Positions 24,697 through 33,016 of a stretch of DNA of 64,000 nucleotides are shown piece by piece; positions within the stretch are counted from its first letter, which is position 1, and each line of letters begins with the position of its first letter. Source of the DNA: JAIOZK01 sp964468645. GTDB taxonomy: Bacteria; Bacteroidota; Bacteroidia; Bacteroidales; JAIOZK01. The notes beneath the pieces are model-generated. The model worked only from the letters and a program-made list of their open reading frames with translations. It searched no databases and was not told the DNA's origin. A program made the position numbers and the translations under genes. The stretch covers positions 1 to 64,000 of the forward strand of contig CAYXUU010000013.1 of assembly GCA_964468645.1 (NCBI GenBank), given 5' to 3'.

Positions 24697-27528
24697 TTAA
24701 CTTTCCAGTTTGGACTTCAGGAATTTTGCCGTATATGATTTTTTACAGTTAACAAGTTCTTCGGGAGTTCCTTCAAAAACAAGATAACCACCTTGATCCC
24801 CACCTTCGGGCCCTAGGTCTATAATCCAGTCTGCACTTTTAATCACTTCCATATTGTGTTCAATTACTATTACGGTATGTCCCTTTTCAATAAGAGCCCG
24901 TAGTGCTTTTAACAGGTTGTTGATATCATGAAAGTGTAAGCCTGTTGTTGGCTCGTCAAATATAAAAAGAGTGGTTTCTTCCGAGACACCCTTTGACAGA
25001 AAGAATGCCAGTTTAACACGTTGTGCTTCCCCCCCGCTGAGGGTATTCGATGCCTGTCCCAGTTTCAGGTAACCCAGGCCGACATCCTGTAATGGAAGTA
25101 ATTTATCGATAATACGTTTTTCAATTGAAGTTGGCTTTTTACCGGAACTAAAAAAGGCCACTGCCTGGTTGATGGTCAGATCCAGGACTTCACTGATATT
25201 CTTATCCCTGAATTTAACATCAAGAACTTCTTCTTTGAACCGTTTACCATGGCATGAGTCGCAGGTAAGGTAAATATCAGCCATGAACTGCATTTCAATC
25301 TTTACCACACCTTCCCCTTCACATTCTTCGCATCTTCCACCCGGTATATTAAAAGAGAAAAAGCCCGGTTTGTATGCCCTGACCTTTGCGAGTTGTTGAT
25401 GGGCAAATAATGCCCTTATATCATCAAAAGCCTTTACATAGGTAGCAGGATTAGAACGTGATGACCTCCCGATAGGATTCTGATCTACAAACTCAATATT
25501 CTTGATTCTGTCAACATCTCCCGATAGGTGGTTATATCTTCCCGTTCTTTCGCTATAACCACCATATCTCTTTTTGATTACCGGGAACAGTATCTTCTTT
25601 ACCAGCGACGATTTACCGGAACCACTTACTCCTGTTATTACGGTAAGTATATTGAGTGGGAACTTAACATCCAGGTTTTTCAGATTATTTTCTATTGCTC
25701 CCTGAAGTAAAATATAATCATTCCATTTTTTCCTTCCCTTTTTGAGCGGAATACTCATAACACCTTTTAGATACTTCGCAGTTATACTCTCCTCTGTATT
25801 AATGATCTCATCATATGTTCCCTGGAACACAAGTTCACCTCCATGAATACCTGCCATAGGCCCAATATCAATTATTTCATCCGCAGCCTTTATAATTTCC
25901 TCATCATGCTCGACAACAATAACTGTATTTCCTATGTCTCTCAGATGCTCTAAAACCTTTATCAACCGATGCGTATCTCTCGGATGTAAACCAATACTAG
26001 GTTCATCCAGTATATACATTGAACCTACAAGACTGCTGCCCAGAGAGGTGGCAAGATTGATCCTCTGCGACTCCCCTCCCGATAAGGTATTTGATAATCT
26101 GTTAAGGCTAAGATATCCTAAACCAACATCATTCAGAAACTGCAACCGGTTTAGAATCTCTTTTAGAATTCTATCGGCAATCTTCTGTTCATTAGATGAT
26201 AATTTCAGATTTGTAAAAAATACAGCGGCGTTATCAACGGGCATTAAAACAATATCAGTAATTGATTTTCCCCTAACCTTTACATAGTTAACATCTTTAC
26301 GTAACCTTGTTCCCCGGCACTCAGGGCATATTGTTTTTCCACGGTAACGTGACAGCATTACACGATACTGTATCTTATATGTTTGCTCTTCTACATATTC
26401 AAAGAAACGGTTAAGACCGGCGAAGTATCTATTACCTGACCACAACAATTCCTTTTGATCCTCCGATAGTTCAAAGTACGGTTTATGAACCGGAAAGTCG
26501 AATTTATAGGCATGCAGGATCAATTCATCTTTCCATTCCCCCATTTTTTCACCACGCCAGCAGGCTACGGCATCTTCATAAATAGAAAGACTCTTGTCAG
26601 GTATCACAAGATCTTCGTCAATACCAATAATACTTCCAAAACCTTCGCATCTCGCACAGGCCCCATAAGGATTATTAAAGCTGAATAAATTCTCTGATGG
26701 TTCTTCAAATGATATACCATCAAGTTCAAACCTGTTTGAGAAATTTCTGATTTCCGGTTTTCCATTCCTGTCGATCTCAAGGATACAATCCCCTTTACCT
26801 TCATAGAATGCCGTTTGTACAGAATCTGCAACTCTTGATCGAAAATCCATTTCATCCTCCTGCACAACTATCCTGTCAATAACGATACTTATGTCTTGAT
26901 CTGTCTCAGTTTTAATCTCCTGATTGATATATTCATCAATCCGAAGTATATTATTATTCACTGAAATACGGCTAAAACCTTGCTGCATCAAAATCTTAAG
27001 CTGGTCATTTACTGCCCTGTTAGCATGTATCCTGAAAGGGGCATGTATCATTACCTTTGTTTTTAAAGGTAATGCCAGAATGGCATTAACAATGTCAGTA
27101 ACAGTTTGTCTTATAACCTCTTTGCCGGAAACAGGTGAGTAGGTACGCCCGATTCTCGCGTACAATAATTTCAGGTAATCATAAATTTCGGTAGATGTGC
27201 CAACAGTCGATCTTGGATTTCTGGTATTTACCCGTTGTTCAATAGCAATTGCAGGTGCAATACCTTTAATATATTCAACCTCGGGTTTTGCCATTCTTCC
27301 CAGAAACTGTCTTGCATAAGAACTCAGGCTTTCAACATATCTCCGCTGTCCATCGGCATATAAGGTATCGAATGCAAGAGAGGATTTTCCCGATCCTGAC
27401 AGTCCTGTGATTACAACAAGTTTATTCTTAGGAATAGCAACTGTAAAGTTTCTAAGGTTGTGTACCTTTGCCCCCTTAATGATTATATATTCCTTAGTAT
27501 CAATATTTTCAATATCCATAATAATCAT
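24697..27528 (-). CDS. uvrA: Excinuclease ABC subunit A
   Basis: A 943-residue damage-recognition ATPase of nucleotide excision repair. Two ABC ATPase modules are visible: Walker A GLSGSGKSSLAFDTLYADG (near 40) and GVSGSGKSSLVKK (near 635), each with its own signature (LSGGESQR, LSGGEAQR) and Walker B (LDEPSIGLHPRD, FDEPTTGLHFHD). Zinc-finger cysteines appear at CPECRGTR and in the C-X2-C...C-X2-C pair around CEECEGEG and CDSCHGKR. Length is normal. Met4 at 27519 is an equally possible start. It heads the eight-gene minus-strand run. Confidence 0.97.
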   Translation of the reverse strand: MIIMDIENIDTKEYIIIKGAKVHNLRNFTVAIPKNKLVVITGLSGSGKSSLAFDTLYADGQRRYVESLSSYARQFLGRMAKPEVEYIKGIAPAIAIEQRVNTRNPRSTVGTSTEIYDYLKLLYARIGRTYSPVSGKEVIRQTVTDIVNAILALPLKTKVMIHAPFRIHANRAVNDQLKILMQQGFSRISVNNNILRIDEYINQEIKTETDQDISIVIDRIVVQEDEMDFRSRVADSVQTAFYEGKGDCILEIDRNGKPEIRNFSNRFELDGISFEEPSENLFSFNNPYGACARCEGFGSIIGIDEDLVIPDKSLSIYEDAVACWRGEKMGEWKDELILHAYKFDFPVHKPYFELSEDQKELLWSGNRYFAGLNRFFEYVEEQTYKIQYRVMLSRYRGKTICPECRGTRLRKDVNYVKVRGKSITDIVLMPVDNAAVFFTNLKLSSNEQKIADRILKEILNRLQFLNDVGLGYLSLNRLSNTLSGGESQRINLATSLGSSLVGSMYILDEPSIGLHPRDTHRLIKVLEHLRDIGNTVIVVEHDEEIIKAADEIIDIGPMAGIHGGELVFQGTYDEIINTEESITAKYLKGVMSIPLKKGRKKWNDYILLQGAIENNLKNLDVKFPLNILTVITGVSGSGKSSLVKKILFPVIKKRYGGYSERTGRYNHLSGDVDRIKNIEFVDQNPIGRSSRSNPATYVKAFDDIRALFAHQQLAKVRAYKPGFFSFNIPGGRCEECEGEGVVKIEMQFMADIYLTCDSCHGKRFKEEVLDVKFRDKNISEVLDLTINQAVAFFSSGKKPTSIEKRIIDKLLPLQDVGLGYLKLGQASNTLSGGEAQRVKLAFFLSKGVSEETTLFIFDEPTTGLHFHDINNLLKALRALIEKGHTVIVIEHNMEVIKSADWIIDLGPEGGDQGGYLVFEGTPEELVNCKKSYTAKFLKSKLES

Positions 27529-27567
27529 TGCCTATCTGTTAAAAAATGCTAAATTATTAATAAAAAG

Positions 27568-27597
27568 TTGCTTTTTTCGATTATTTGGTTATATTTG
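27568..27597 (+). promoter_or_regulatory. Promoter of the sigma-factor gene
   Basis: TTG at 27568-27570, a 19-base spacer, and TATATTTG at 27590-27597 give one of the best matches in the window to the Bacteroidota promoter. Transcription would begin near 27604 and leave a leader of about 120 bases before the ATG at 27724. Confidence 0.65.
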
Positions 27598-27684
27598 CAT
27601 AAAGTTTGTAGTAAAATCAATACAAACAGAAGATTAAAAACTAACCCACAAAATACGGAGGACAGGTTATCGAGTAAATATCTA

Positions 27685-27716
27685 CCCTTTTTCAGGAAAT
27701 AATAACATAAAAAGGG
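27685..27716 (+). promoter_or_regulatory. Leader hairpin over the ribosome-binding region
   Basis: CCCTTTTT (27685-27692) is the exact reverse complement of AAAAAGGG (27709-27716), with a 16-base loop. The right arm is the purine-rich tract AAAAAGGGAGG that ends four bases before the ATG at 27724. Pairing would hide most of the ribosome-binding site. Confidence 0.5.
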
Positions 27717-27723
27717 AGGCTCA

Positions 27724-28311
27724 ATGAAAGCTCATGATATTAGTGATAGAGAGCTAATTGTTAGATATTTGCAAGGTAATCAAGCCAGTCTTGAAAAACT
27801 CATAATCCGTCACAAAAACAAAGTATTTGCGTATATATTAATGATCGTTAAGGATAAAGATCTTGCGGACGATATTTTCCAGGATACATTTATCAAAGTA
27901 ATCAACACTTTTAAGGCCGGTACTTATAAAGAGGAAGGCAAGTTTATTCAATGGGTCATGCGTATTGCCCATAACCTTATTATTGATCATTTCAGGAAAT
28001 CAAAGAGAATTCCGGTTATAGAGAATGGCAATGATGAATTTGATATTTTTGATACAATCAGACTTACCGATGCATCTGTTGAAGAAAGGATGATCACCGA
28101 TCAGATACATGAAGATGTCAGAAGGCTTATAGAATACCTCCCACCGGAACAAAAAGAAGTTCTGTTTATGAGGCACTATTCAGATATGAGTTTTAAAGAT
28201 ATTGCTGAGCAAACCAATGTTAGTATTAATACTGCACTTGGCAGGATGCGATATGCGCTGATAAACCTCAGAAAACTTATCTCGGAAAAGAAGGTAATCC
28301 TCACTTCCTGA
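27724..28311 (+). CDS. ECF-type RNA polymerase sigma factor
   Basis: A 195-residue sigma factor with region 2 (about 20-90: VFAYILMIVKDKDLADDIF, FIQWVMRIAHNLIIDHFRK) and region 4 (about 135-190: LPPEQKEVLFMRHYSDMSF, DIAEQTNVSINTALGRMRYA). No sigma regions 1.1 or 3 are present. It would direct RNA polymerase to a special promoter set. The ATG at 27724 follows a good AGGGAGG site. No anti-sigma membrane protein is adjacent; the next gene encodes only a small soluble protein. The signal it answers is unknown. Confidence 0.92.
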   Translation: MKAHDISDRELIVRYLQGNQASLEKLIIRHKNKVFAYILMIVKDKDLADDIFQDTFIKVINTFKAGTYKEEGKFIQWVMRIAHNLIIDHFRKSKRIPVIENGNDEFDIFDTIRLTDASVEERMITDQIHEDVRRLIEYLPPEQKEVLFMRHYSDMSFKDIAEQTNVSINTALGRMRYALINLRKLISEKKVILTS

Positions 28312-28393
28312 TTTTTTCAAAGTATGTGAAATAAAATAAAGGGTTTGTTCGTTTGCAATTGTATAATTCCAAATTTAACCAAAACAGTTGCCT

Positions 28394-28585
28394 ATGAAAA
28401 ACCGTTTTACTTTTGACGACCTGGATGGATTATCTGATAATGAAACAGAGTTACCACAGAAACATGACGGTGACCTGACGTTTGGTCCAAGCGACAGGGT
28501 AATTAAGAATATACTTAATTATTCAAGGTCACTGATGGTTTTAAAAACCAAATTATCAGGCAATTTCAATTTTATTTTAAATTAA
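28394..28585 (+). CDS. Small protein of 63 residues after the sigma factor
   Basis: An unrecognised small protein (MKNRFTFDDLDGLSDNETEL... ending in NFNFILN). The ATG at 28394 is preferred over the in-frame TTG at 28388. The N-terminal half is acidic, the C-terminal half (DRVIKNILNYSRSLMVLK) looks like one amphipathic helix. There is no membrane segment or metal motif. It begins 82 bases after the sigma gene, on the same strand, and is closed by a clear terminator at 28609, so the two form a likely unit. A regulatory role beside the sigma factor is inference only. Confidence 0.6.
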   Translation: MKNRFTFDDLDGLSDNETELPQKHDGDLTFGPSDRVIKNILNYSRSLMVLKTKLSGNFNFILN

Positions 28586-28608
28586 AGTTTAACAGCTAAA
28601 AGGTATTT

Positions 28609-28637
28609 CCCGACAGATAACCCTGTCGGGATTTTTT
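28609..28637 (+). terminator. Intrinsic terminator of the sigma-factor unit
   Basis: CCCGACAG (28609-28616), a six-base loop, CTGTCGGG (28623-28630), then a T-rich tract (28632-28637). All eight stem pairs are perfect. Confidence 0.88.
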
Positions 28638-28665
28638 ATTTTTATAACCTCAATTTCACAGTTCT

Positions 28666-29310
28666 ATGACCAAAAAGGAAAGATATAAACTTATACTTGA
28701 CTATTTTATAAAACATCAATCGGTTGCTGAAACCGAACTGGACTATACTTCACCCTATCAACTTGTTGTTTCTGTTATTCTTTCTGCACAATGCACCGAT
28801 AAAAGGGTTAACGTCATCACCAAGGATTTTTTTAAAAGATTTCCTGATATTAATTCACTTTCAGGGGGGACAAATGAGGAGGTTTTTGTATTAATAAAGA
28901 GTTGTTCTTATCCAAACAATAAAACCAAGCACCTGATTGGAATGGCCAAAACAATCCTGGAAAAATTTAACGGTATTGTTCCTGACAATATTGAGGATCT
29001 GCAGAAACTTCCTGGAATAGGACGTAAATCTGCCAATGTAATTGCCTCAGTTGTGTATAATAAACCGGCCATGGCAGTTGATACTCATGTTTTCAGGGTT
29101 TCGGAAAGATTGGGTTTGACAAGCAGGGCAAAAAACCCATACCAGGCTGAAATGCAGCTTATCAAATATATTCCTGAAGATAAAATACCCGTTGCCCATC
29201 ACTGGCTTTTATTGCATGGAAGATATGTTTGTCAGGCAAGAAAACCAAAATGTGATGGATGTGGTTTAAAAGATTATTGCAGGTATTATAGCAAAATTGT
29301 CAAAAAATAA
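28666..29310 (+). CDS. nth: Endonuclease III
   Basis: A 214-residue DNA glycosylase/AP lyase that removes oxidised pyrimidines in base-excision repair. The helix-hairpin-helix LPGIGRKSANVIASV (catalytic Lys in GIGRKSA) and the following AVDTHVFRV with the catalytic Asp are present. The C-terminal iron-sulphur cluster motif C-X6-C-X2-C-X5-C is complete (CQARKPKCDGCGLKDYC). Length is standard. It follows the terminator of the sigma unit and precedes bcp by 84 bases. Confidence 0.96.
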   Translation: MTKKERYKLILDYFIKHQSVAETELDYTSPYQLVVSVILSAQCTDKRVNVITKDFFKRFPDINSLSGGTNEEVFVLIKSCSYPNNKTKHLIGMAKTILEKFNGIVPDNIEDLQKLPGIGRKSANVIASVVYNKPAMAVDTHVFRVSERLGLTSRAKNPYQAEMQLIKYIPEDKIPVAHHWLLLHGRYVCQARKPKCDGCGLKDYCRYYSKIVKK

Positions 29311-29394
29311 ATTGCACTTGTTGAAAACTATGAAAGCTGATAAAATACTGCAGAATGTGTTTATGGTATCTTTGTAATTCAGAAAACTTAGATT

Positions 29395-29853
29395 ATGACA
29401 CAATTAAAAGAAGGTTCTAAAGCCCCCGATTTCTCCGCAAAGGATCATACAGGTATTGATATTTCACTATCTGACTTCAAGGGGTATAAGCTCGTATTAT
29501 ATTTTTACCCCAAGGATGATACACCAGGCTGTACAGCTGAAGCCTGTAATTTGCGTGACAATTATACACTGCTACTTGAAAGGGGATATAAAATACTTGG
29601 TGTAAGTGCTGATACTAAAAAATCACATATCAGGTTTACACAAAAGTATGATTTGCCTTTCCCACTGATACCCGATACCAATAAAAAGATCATTAATGCA
29701 TATGGTGTTTGGGGCCCTAAGAAATTTATGGGGAGAGAATATGAAGGAATCAACAGGATGACTTTCATTATTTCCGAAGAAGGAAATATCGAAAAGATAT
29801 ATACAAAGGTTAAAACCAAAGACCATACCAACCAGATACTCCAATCTATTTAG
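29395..29853 (+). CDS. bcp: Thiol peroxidase of the Bcp/PrxQ type
   Basis: A 152-residue atypical 2-Cys peroxiredoxin. It carries the peroxidatic Cys46 and resolving Cys51 in DDTPGCTAEACNLRD, the YFYPKDDTPGC active-site loop, and the C-terminal FIISEEGNI strand. It reduces peroxides with thioredoxin in the cytoplasm. A -7-like TATCTTTG at 29367-29374 precedes the ATG by 20 bases. recA begins 20 bases after its stop, so both are probably cotranscribed. Confidence 0.95.
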   Translation: MTQLKEGSKAPDFSAKDHTGIDISLSDFKGYKLVLYFYPKDDTPGCTAEACNLRDNYTLLLERGYKILGVSADTKKSHIRFTQKYDLPFPLIPDTNKKIINAYGVWGPKKFMGREYEGINRMTFIISEEGNIEKIYTKVKTKDHTNQILQSI

Positions 29854-29873
29854 TAATCCAAATCAATTGAATC

Positions 29874-30905
29874 ATGGCAAAATCTGACAAATCAACGACT
29901 ACTGATCAAGTAAAAGATCAAAAAATGAAAGCCCTTGAACTTACGCTGGGAAATATTGAAAAACACTATGGCAAGGGAGCAATTATGAAACTTGGTGATG
30001 GTGCTGTTACCAATATAGAATCTATATCAACGGGATCAATCGGGCTGGATCTGGCCCTTGGTGTTAACGGACTTCCCAAAGGACGTGTAATTGAAATCTA
30101 CGGCCCTGAGGCTTCCGGTAAAACAACATTGGCGCTACATGCGATAGCTGAATCGCAAAAAAAAGGTGGCATTGCTGCCTTTATTGATGCAGAGCATGCC
30201 TTTGACCGGTTTTATGCTGAAAAACTTGGTATCAACATTCAGGATTTACTGATCTCCCAGCCTGATAATGGTGAACAGGCACTTGAAATTACTGATAACC
30301 TGATACGCTCAGGTGCCATTGATGTCATCGTCATCGACTCGGTAGCAGCATTGGTACCACGTGCAGAAATTGAAGGAGAAATGGGTGATTCAAAGATGGG
30401 TATCCAGGCCCGACTCATGTCACAGGCGTTAAGAAAACTAACTGCTACCATTAGTAAAACTGGGGCATGCTGTATTTTTATTAACCAGTTGCGGGAAAAA
30501 ATCGGGGTAATGTTTGGCAATCCCGAAACAACAACAGGTGGTAATGCACTGAAGTTTTATGCCAGTGTAAGACTTGATATCCGAAGGATAACCTATTTAA
30601 AGGAAGGTGAAGAGGCCACAGGTAACAGGGTCAGGGTGAAAGTAGTTAAAAATAAAGTAGCCCCTCCTTTTCGTAAGGCTGAATTTGATATTACTTATGG
30701 TGAAGGAATATCGAAAGAGGGAGAAATTATCGACCTGGGGGTTGACCAGGGAGTTATAAAGAAAAGTGGCTCCTGGTTCAGCTATGGAGATACCAAACTA
30801 GGACAGGGAAGAGATGCCGTAAAAAATCTTTTAAAAGATAATCCCGAACTGGCTGAAGAGCTGGAAAACAGAATCATGGAATCTTACAAAAATAAAAAAG
30901 AATAA
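29874..30905 (+). CDS. recA: Recombinase RecA
   Basis: A 343-residue RecA. It shows Walker A GPEASGKTTLA (near 77), the adenine- and subunit-contact region, Walker B VIVIDSVAALVPRAE, loop L1 and L2 segments (GEMGDSKMGIQARLMSQAL; MFGNPETTTGGNALKFYA), and the short acidic C-terminus. It catalyses strand exchange and SOS co-protease activity. The SOS operator is not evident upstream. A TPR lipoprotein gene follows within 35 bases. Length is typical. Confidence 0.98.
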   Translation: MAKSDKSTTTDQVKDQKMKALELTLGNIEKHYGKGAIMKLGDGAVTNIESISTGSIGLDLALGVNGLPKGRVIEIYGPEASGKTTLALHAIAESQKKGGIAAFIDAEHAFDRFYAEKLGINIQDLLISQPDNGEQALEITDNLIRSGAIDVIVIDSVAALVPRAEIEGEMGDSKMGIQARLMSQALRKLTATISKTGACCIFINQLREKIGVMFGNPETTTGGNALKFYASVRLDIRRITYLKEGEEATGNRVRVKVVKNKVAPPFRKAEFDITYGEGISKEGEIIDLGVDQGVIKKSGSWFSYGDTKLGQGRDAVKNLLKDNPELAEELENRIMESYKNKKE

Positions 30906-30940
30906 AGCTACCTTTGCCTGATAATACTAATCGGTTGATT

Positions 30941-31963
30941 ATGAAATATCTATTTGGGGTCATCATTTTCGTTACAACCATTTTCTTTCTGGCCTGTAAT
31001 CAAAGCATAAATAATAAAAAACAGGCTGATGAGAATCAGGCAGTTTTACTGTCTGAAACTGATTCTCTCAGCCTCGAGATTGAAAAGGATACGATGGATG
31101 CAAACCTGTTTAACAACCGCGCCATTGCATATCTGAAAGAAGGAAACATCAATAAAGCCCTTGCTGATATTAATAAAGCTTTACAAATCAATGATGCAAA
31201 TCCTGATTTTTATATTACGCTGTCGGATATTTATATGGCAATGGGTAACGGTAAAAAATGCGAAAATGCGCTGCTAAAAGCCATGAACCTCAAGGATGAC
31301 AATATAAACGCATTGTTAAAGCTTGGTGAACTGAATTTTATCCTGCGCGATTATAAAGATGCTATCAAATATCTGAACCAGGCCATATTTATTGACCCGA
31401 ACAACCCTGTCCCCTACCTGATTAAAGCTTATTCCTATCTTGAGGGTGGAGACACCAACACAGCCATAAACAATTTCCTGGTTACTATCGATAAGGATCA
31501 AAATAATCATGATGCACATATCCAATTAGCATTAATACATAGCATAAGGAAAAATGAGCTTGCAATCGCATATTTCAACAATGCTATTGACTCATACCCC
31601 GAGAGCATGGAGGCTTATTACGGCCTGGCTATGTATTATCAATCGATCTTTGATGTTGATAACTCAATCAGCACCTATGAGAAATTATTAAGGATACATC
31701 CACAGTTTAAACTTGCCCATTATAATCTTGGATATGTATATCTGGTTTTTCATGAGGATTTTGAAAAAGCACGTGAGTATTTTACCGGAGCAATCAATAT
31801 AGATCCTGAATATACCGAAGCATTTTATAATCGGGGATATTGTAATGAGTTATTGGGAAACTACCTTGAGGCAGCCCGGGATTATGAAAAGGTGCTTGAA
31901 TTACATACGAATTATGAAAAGGCTGTTGAAGGGCTTAACAGACTTGCCGACAGGACGGACTAA
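30941..31963 (+). CDS. TPR repeat lipoprotein
   Basis: A 340-residue lipoprotein starting at ATG 30941, with signal MKYLFGVIIFVTTIFFLAC (lipobox Cys19). The earlier TTG at 30914 would add nine residues and spoil the signal. The remainder is about eight TPR units (for example NRAIAYLKEGNINKALADIN, YNRGYCNELLGNYLEAARDY) without another domain. It probably scaffolds a periplasmic or outer-membrane complex. It follows recA by 35 bases. Its stop lies 2 bases from the stop of the convergent Hpt gene. Confidence 0.85.
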   Translation: MKYLFGVIIFVTTIFFLACNQSINNKKQADENQAVLLSETDSLSLEIEKDTMDANLFNNRAIAYLKEGNINKALADINKALQINDANPDFYITLSDIYMAMGNGKKCENALLKAMNLKDDNINALLKLGELNFILRDYKDAIKYLNQAIFIDPNNPVPYLIKAYSYLEGGDTNTAINNFLVTIDKDQNNHDAHIQLALIHSIRKNELAIAYFNNAIDSYPESMEAYYGLAMYYQSIFDVDNSISTYEKLLRIHPQFKLAHYNLGYVYLVFHEDFEKAREYFTGAINIDPEYTEAFYNRGYCNELLGNYLEAARDYEKVLELHTNYEKAVEGLNRLADRTD

Positions 31964-31965
31964 CA

Positions 31966-32307
31966 TTAAATATATTCCGATCTTAATTCCTTCAGGTCTT
32001 CAACCAGTTTTGCGGTTGAAGTTTTTAATTTGATAAAGTAATCTGTACTACCATCTATTATTTTATTCTTCCCACGTTCTTCTAACTCCTTTGCGTAAGA
32101 TTTTGGTTCGGGAGCAAGAAAGTTTGCAATAACACCTTTCAGGCTGTGTGCATTGAATCTGAGTGATTCAAAATCTTCCTCCTGGATGTTTTTTTCCAGT
32201 TCACTCATTCGGTCAGGGTACTCTGTAGTAAATATATCAATAATCTCCACTACAATTTCATTATCAAATGGCCTGAAGTTTTCCCTGAATTGTTCCTTAT
32301 CTATCAT
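31966..32307 (-). CDS. Stand-alone histidine phosphotransfer (Hpt) protein
   Basis: A 113-residue four-helix Hpt domain. His54 in FNAHSLKGVIANF is the phospho-acceptor. No other domain is present. It lies 47 bases after a receiver gene in the same direction, and the two together look like the C-terminal modules of a hybrid histidine kinase, coded as separate proteins. It should relay phosphate between a kinase receiver and a response regulator. The partner kinase is not in the window. Confidence 0.9.
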   Translation of the reverse strand: MIDKEQFRENFRPFDNEIVVEIIDIFTTEYPDRMSELEKNIQEEDFESLRFNAHSLKGVIANFLAPEPKSYAKELEERGKNKIIDGSTDYFIKLKTSTAKLVEDLKELRSEYI

Positions 32308-32354
32308 TTTAAAGTGGTTTAAGAGTTAATTTCGTTTTAAATATATTAAAAGAT

Positions 32355-32795
32355 TCAGGTAACATATGCTCCATCAATAACTTTTGTTAAAACATTTTTT
32401 AACACTGTTAAACTAACAGGTTTGGGTACATACTCGTCCAGTCCAGCCCTCCTGAATTCTTCCTGATCTTCATAAGGGGCACTGGCAGTTACTGCAATGA
32501 TGGGTGTATAAATGTTTTGCTCTTCTTCCATCATTCTAATTAATCCTGTGGCTTCCAGCCCATCCATTTCAGCCATTTGAATATCCATAAGGATACAATC
32601 AAACTTTTTTACTGAGCATAAGCGCACTGCCTCCACTCCATTAACAGCCATCTCATATCTATGGCCCAGTTTAGTGAGAAATGCAACCATTATTTTTTGA
32701 TTGATCCTGTTGTCTTCAACAACCAGTACATCCAGTATTATTTCTTTTGCCGTATCCATTGCTAACTGACCTTGATGTATCAATCCTTCCTTCAT
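32355..32795 (-). CDS. Stand-alone CheY-like receiver protein
   Basis: A 146-residue receiver (REC) domain with no output domain. Phospho-acceptor Asp71 (LMDIQMAEMDGLEA), acidic Glu27-Asp28 (VVEDNRINQK), switch Thr in VTASAP and Lys in VPKPVS are all present. The VVEDNRINQKI opening is typical of receiver modules at the end of hybrid kinases. Followed by the Hpt gene. A short N-terminal extension of about 20 residues has no recognised feature. Confidence 0.9.
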   Translation of the reverse strand: MKEGLIHQGQLAMDTAKEIILDVLVVEDNRINQKIMVAFLTKLGHRYEMAVNGVEAVRLCSVKKFDCILMDIQMAEMDGLEATGLIRMMEEEQNIYTPIIAVTASAPYEDQEEFRRAGLDEYVPKPVSLTVLKNVLTKVIDGAYVT

Positions 32796-33016
32796 AATAA
32801 TGGTTTTTATTATAAGAATATAATATCATGCCATACCCGATATTATGCATAAAGCACTGATAAATAAATTATTAATAGTAACAACCATAAAGCAGTTATT
32901 CCAAATTTGGGAAATCTCATTCCAATTAAGTAATGATTTTATATCTATTTATTCTGATTTTGTGAAAAAGGGAACCCTTTAGCCCTGAAAAGTTATCAAC
33001 ACAGGCTCACAAATTT

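Noticed and set aside
32985..33005. TTATCAACA, one base from a DnaA box
   Set aside because: A single near-match in an AT-rich gap, with no cluster of boxes or dnaA/dnaN neighbours, is not evidence of an origin.
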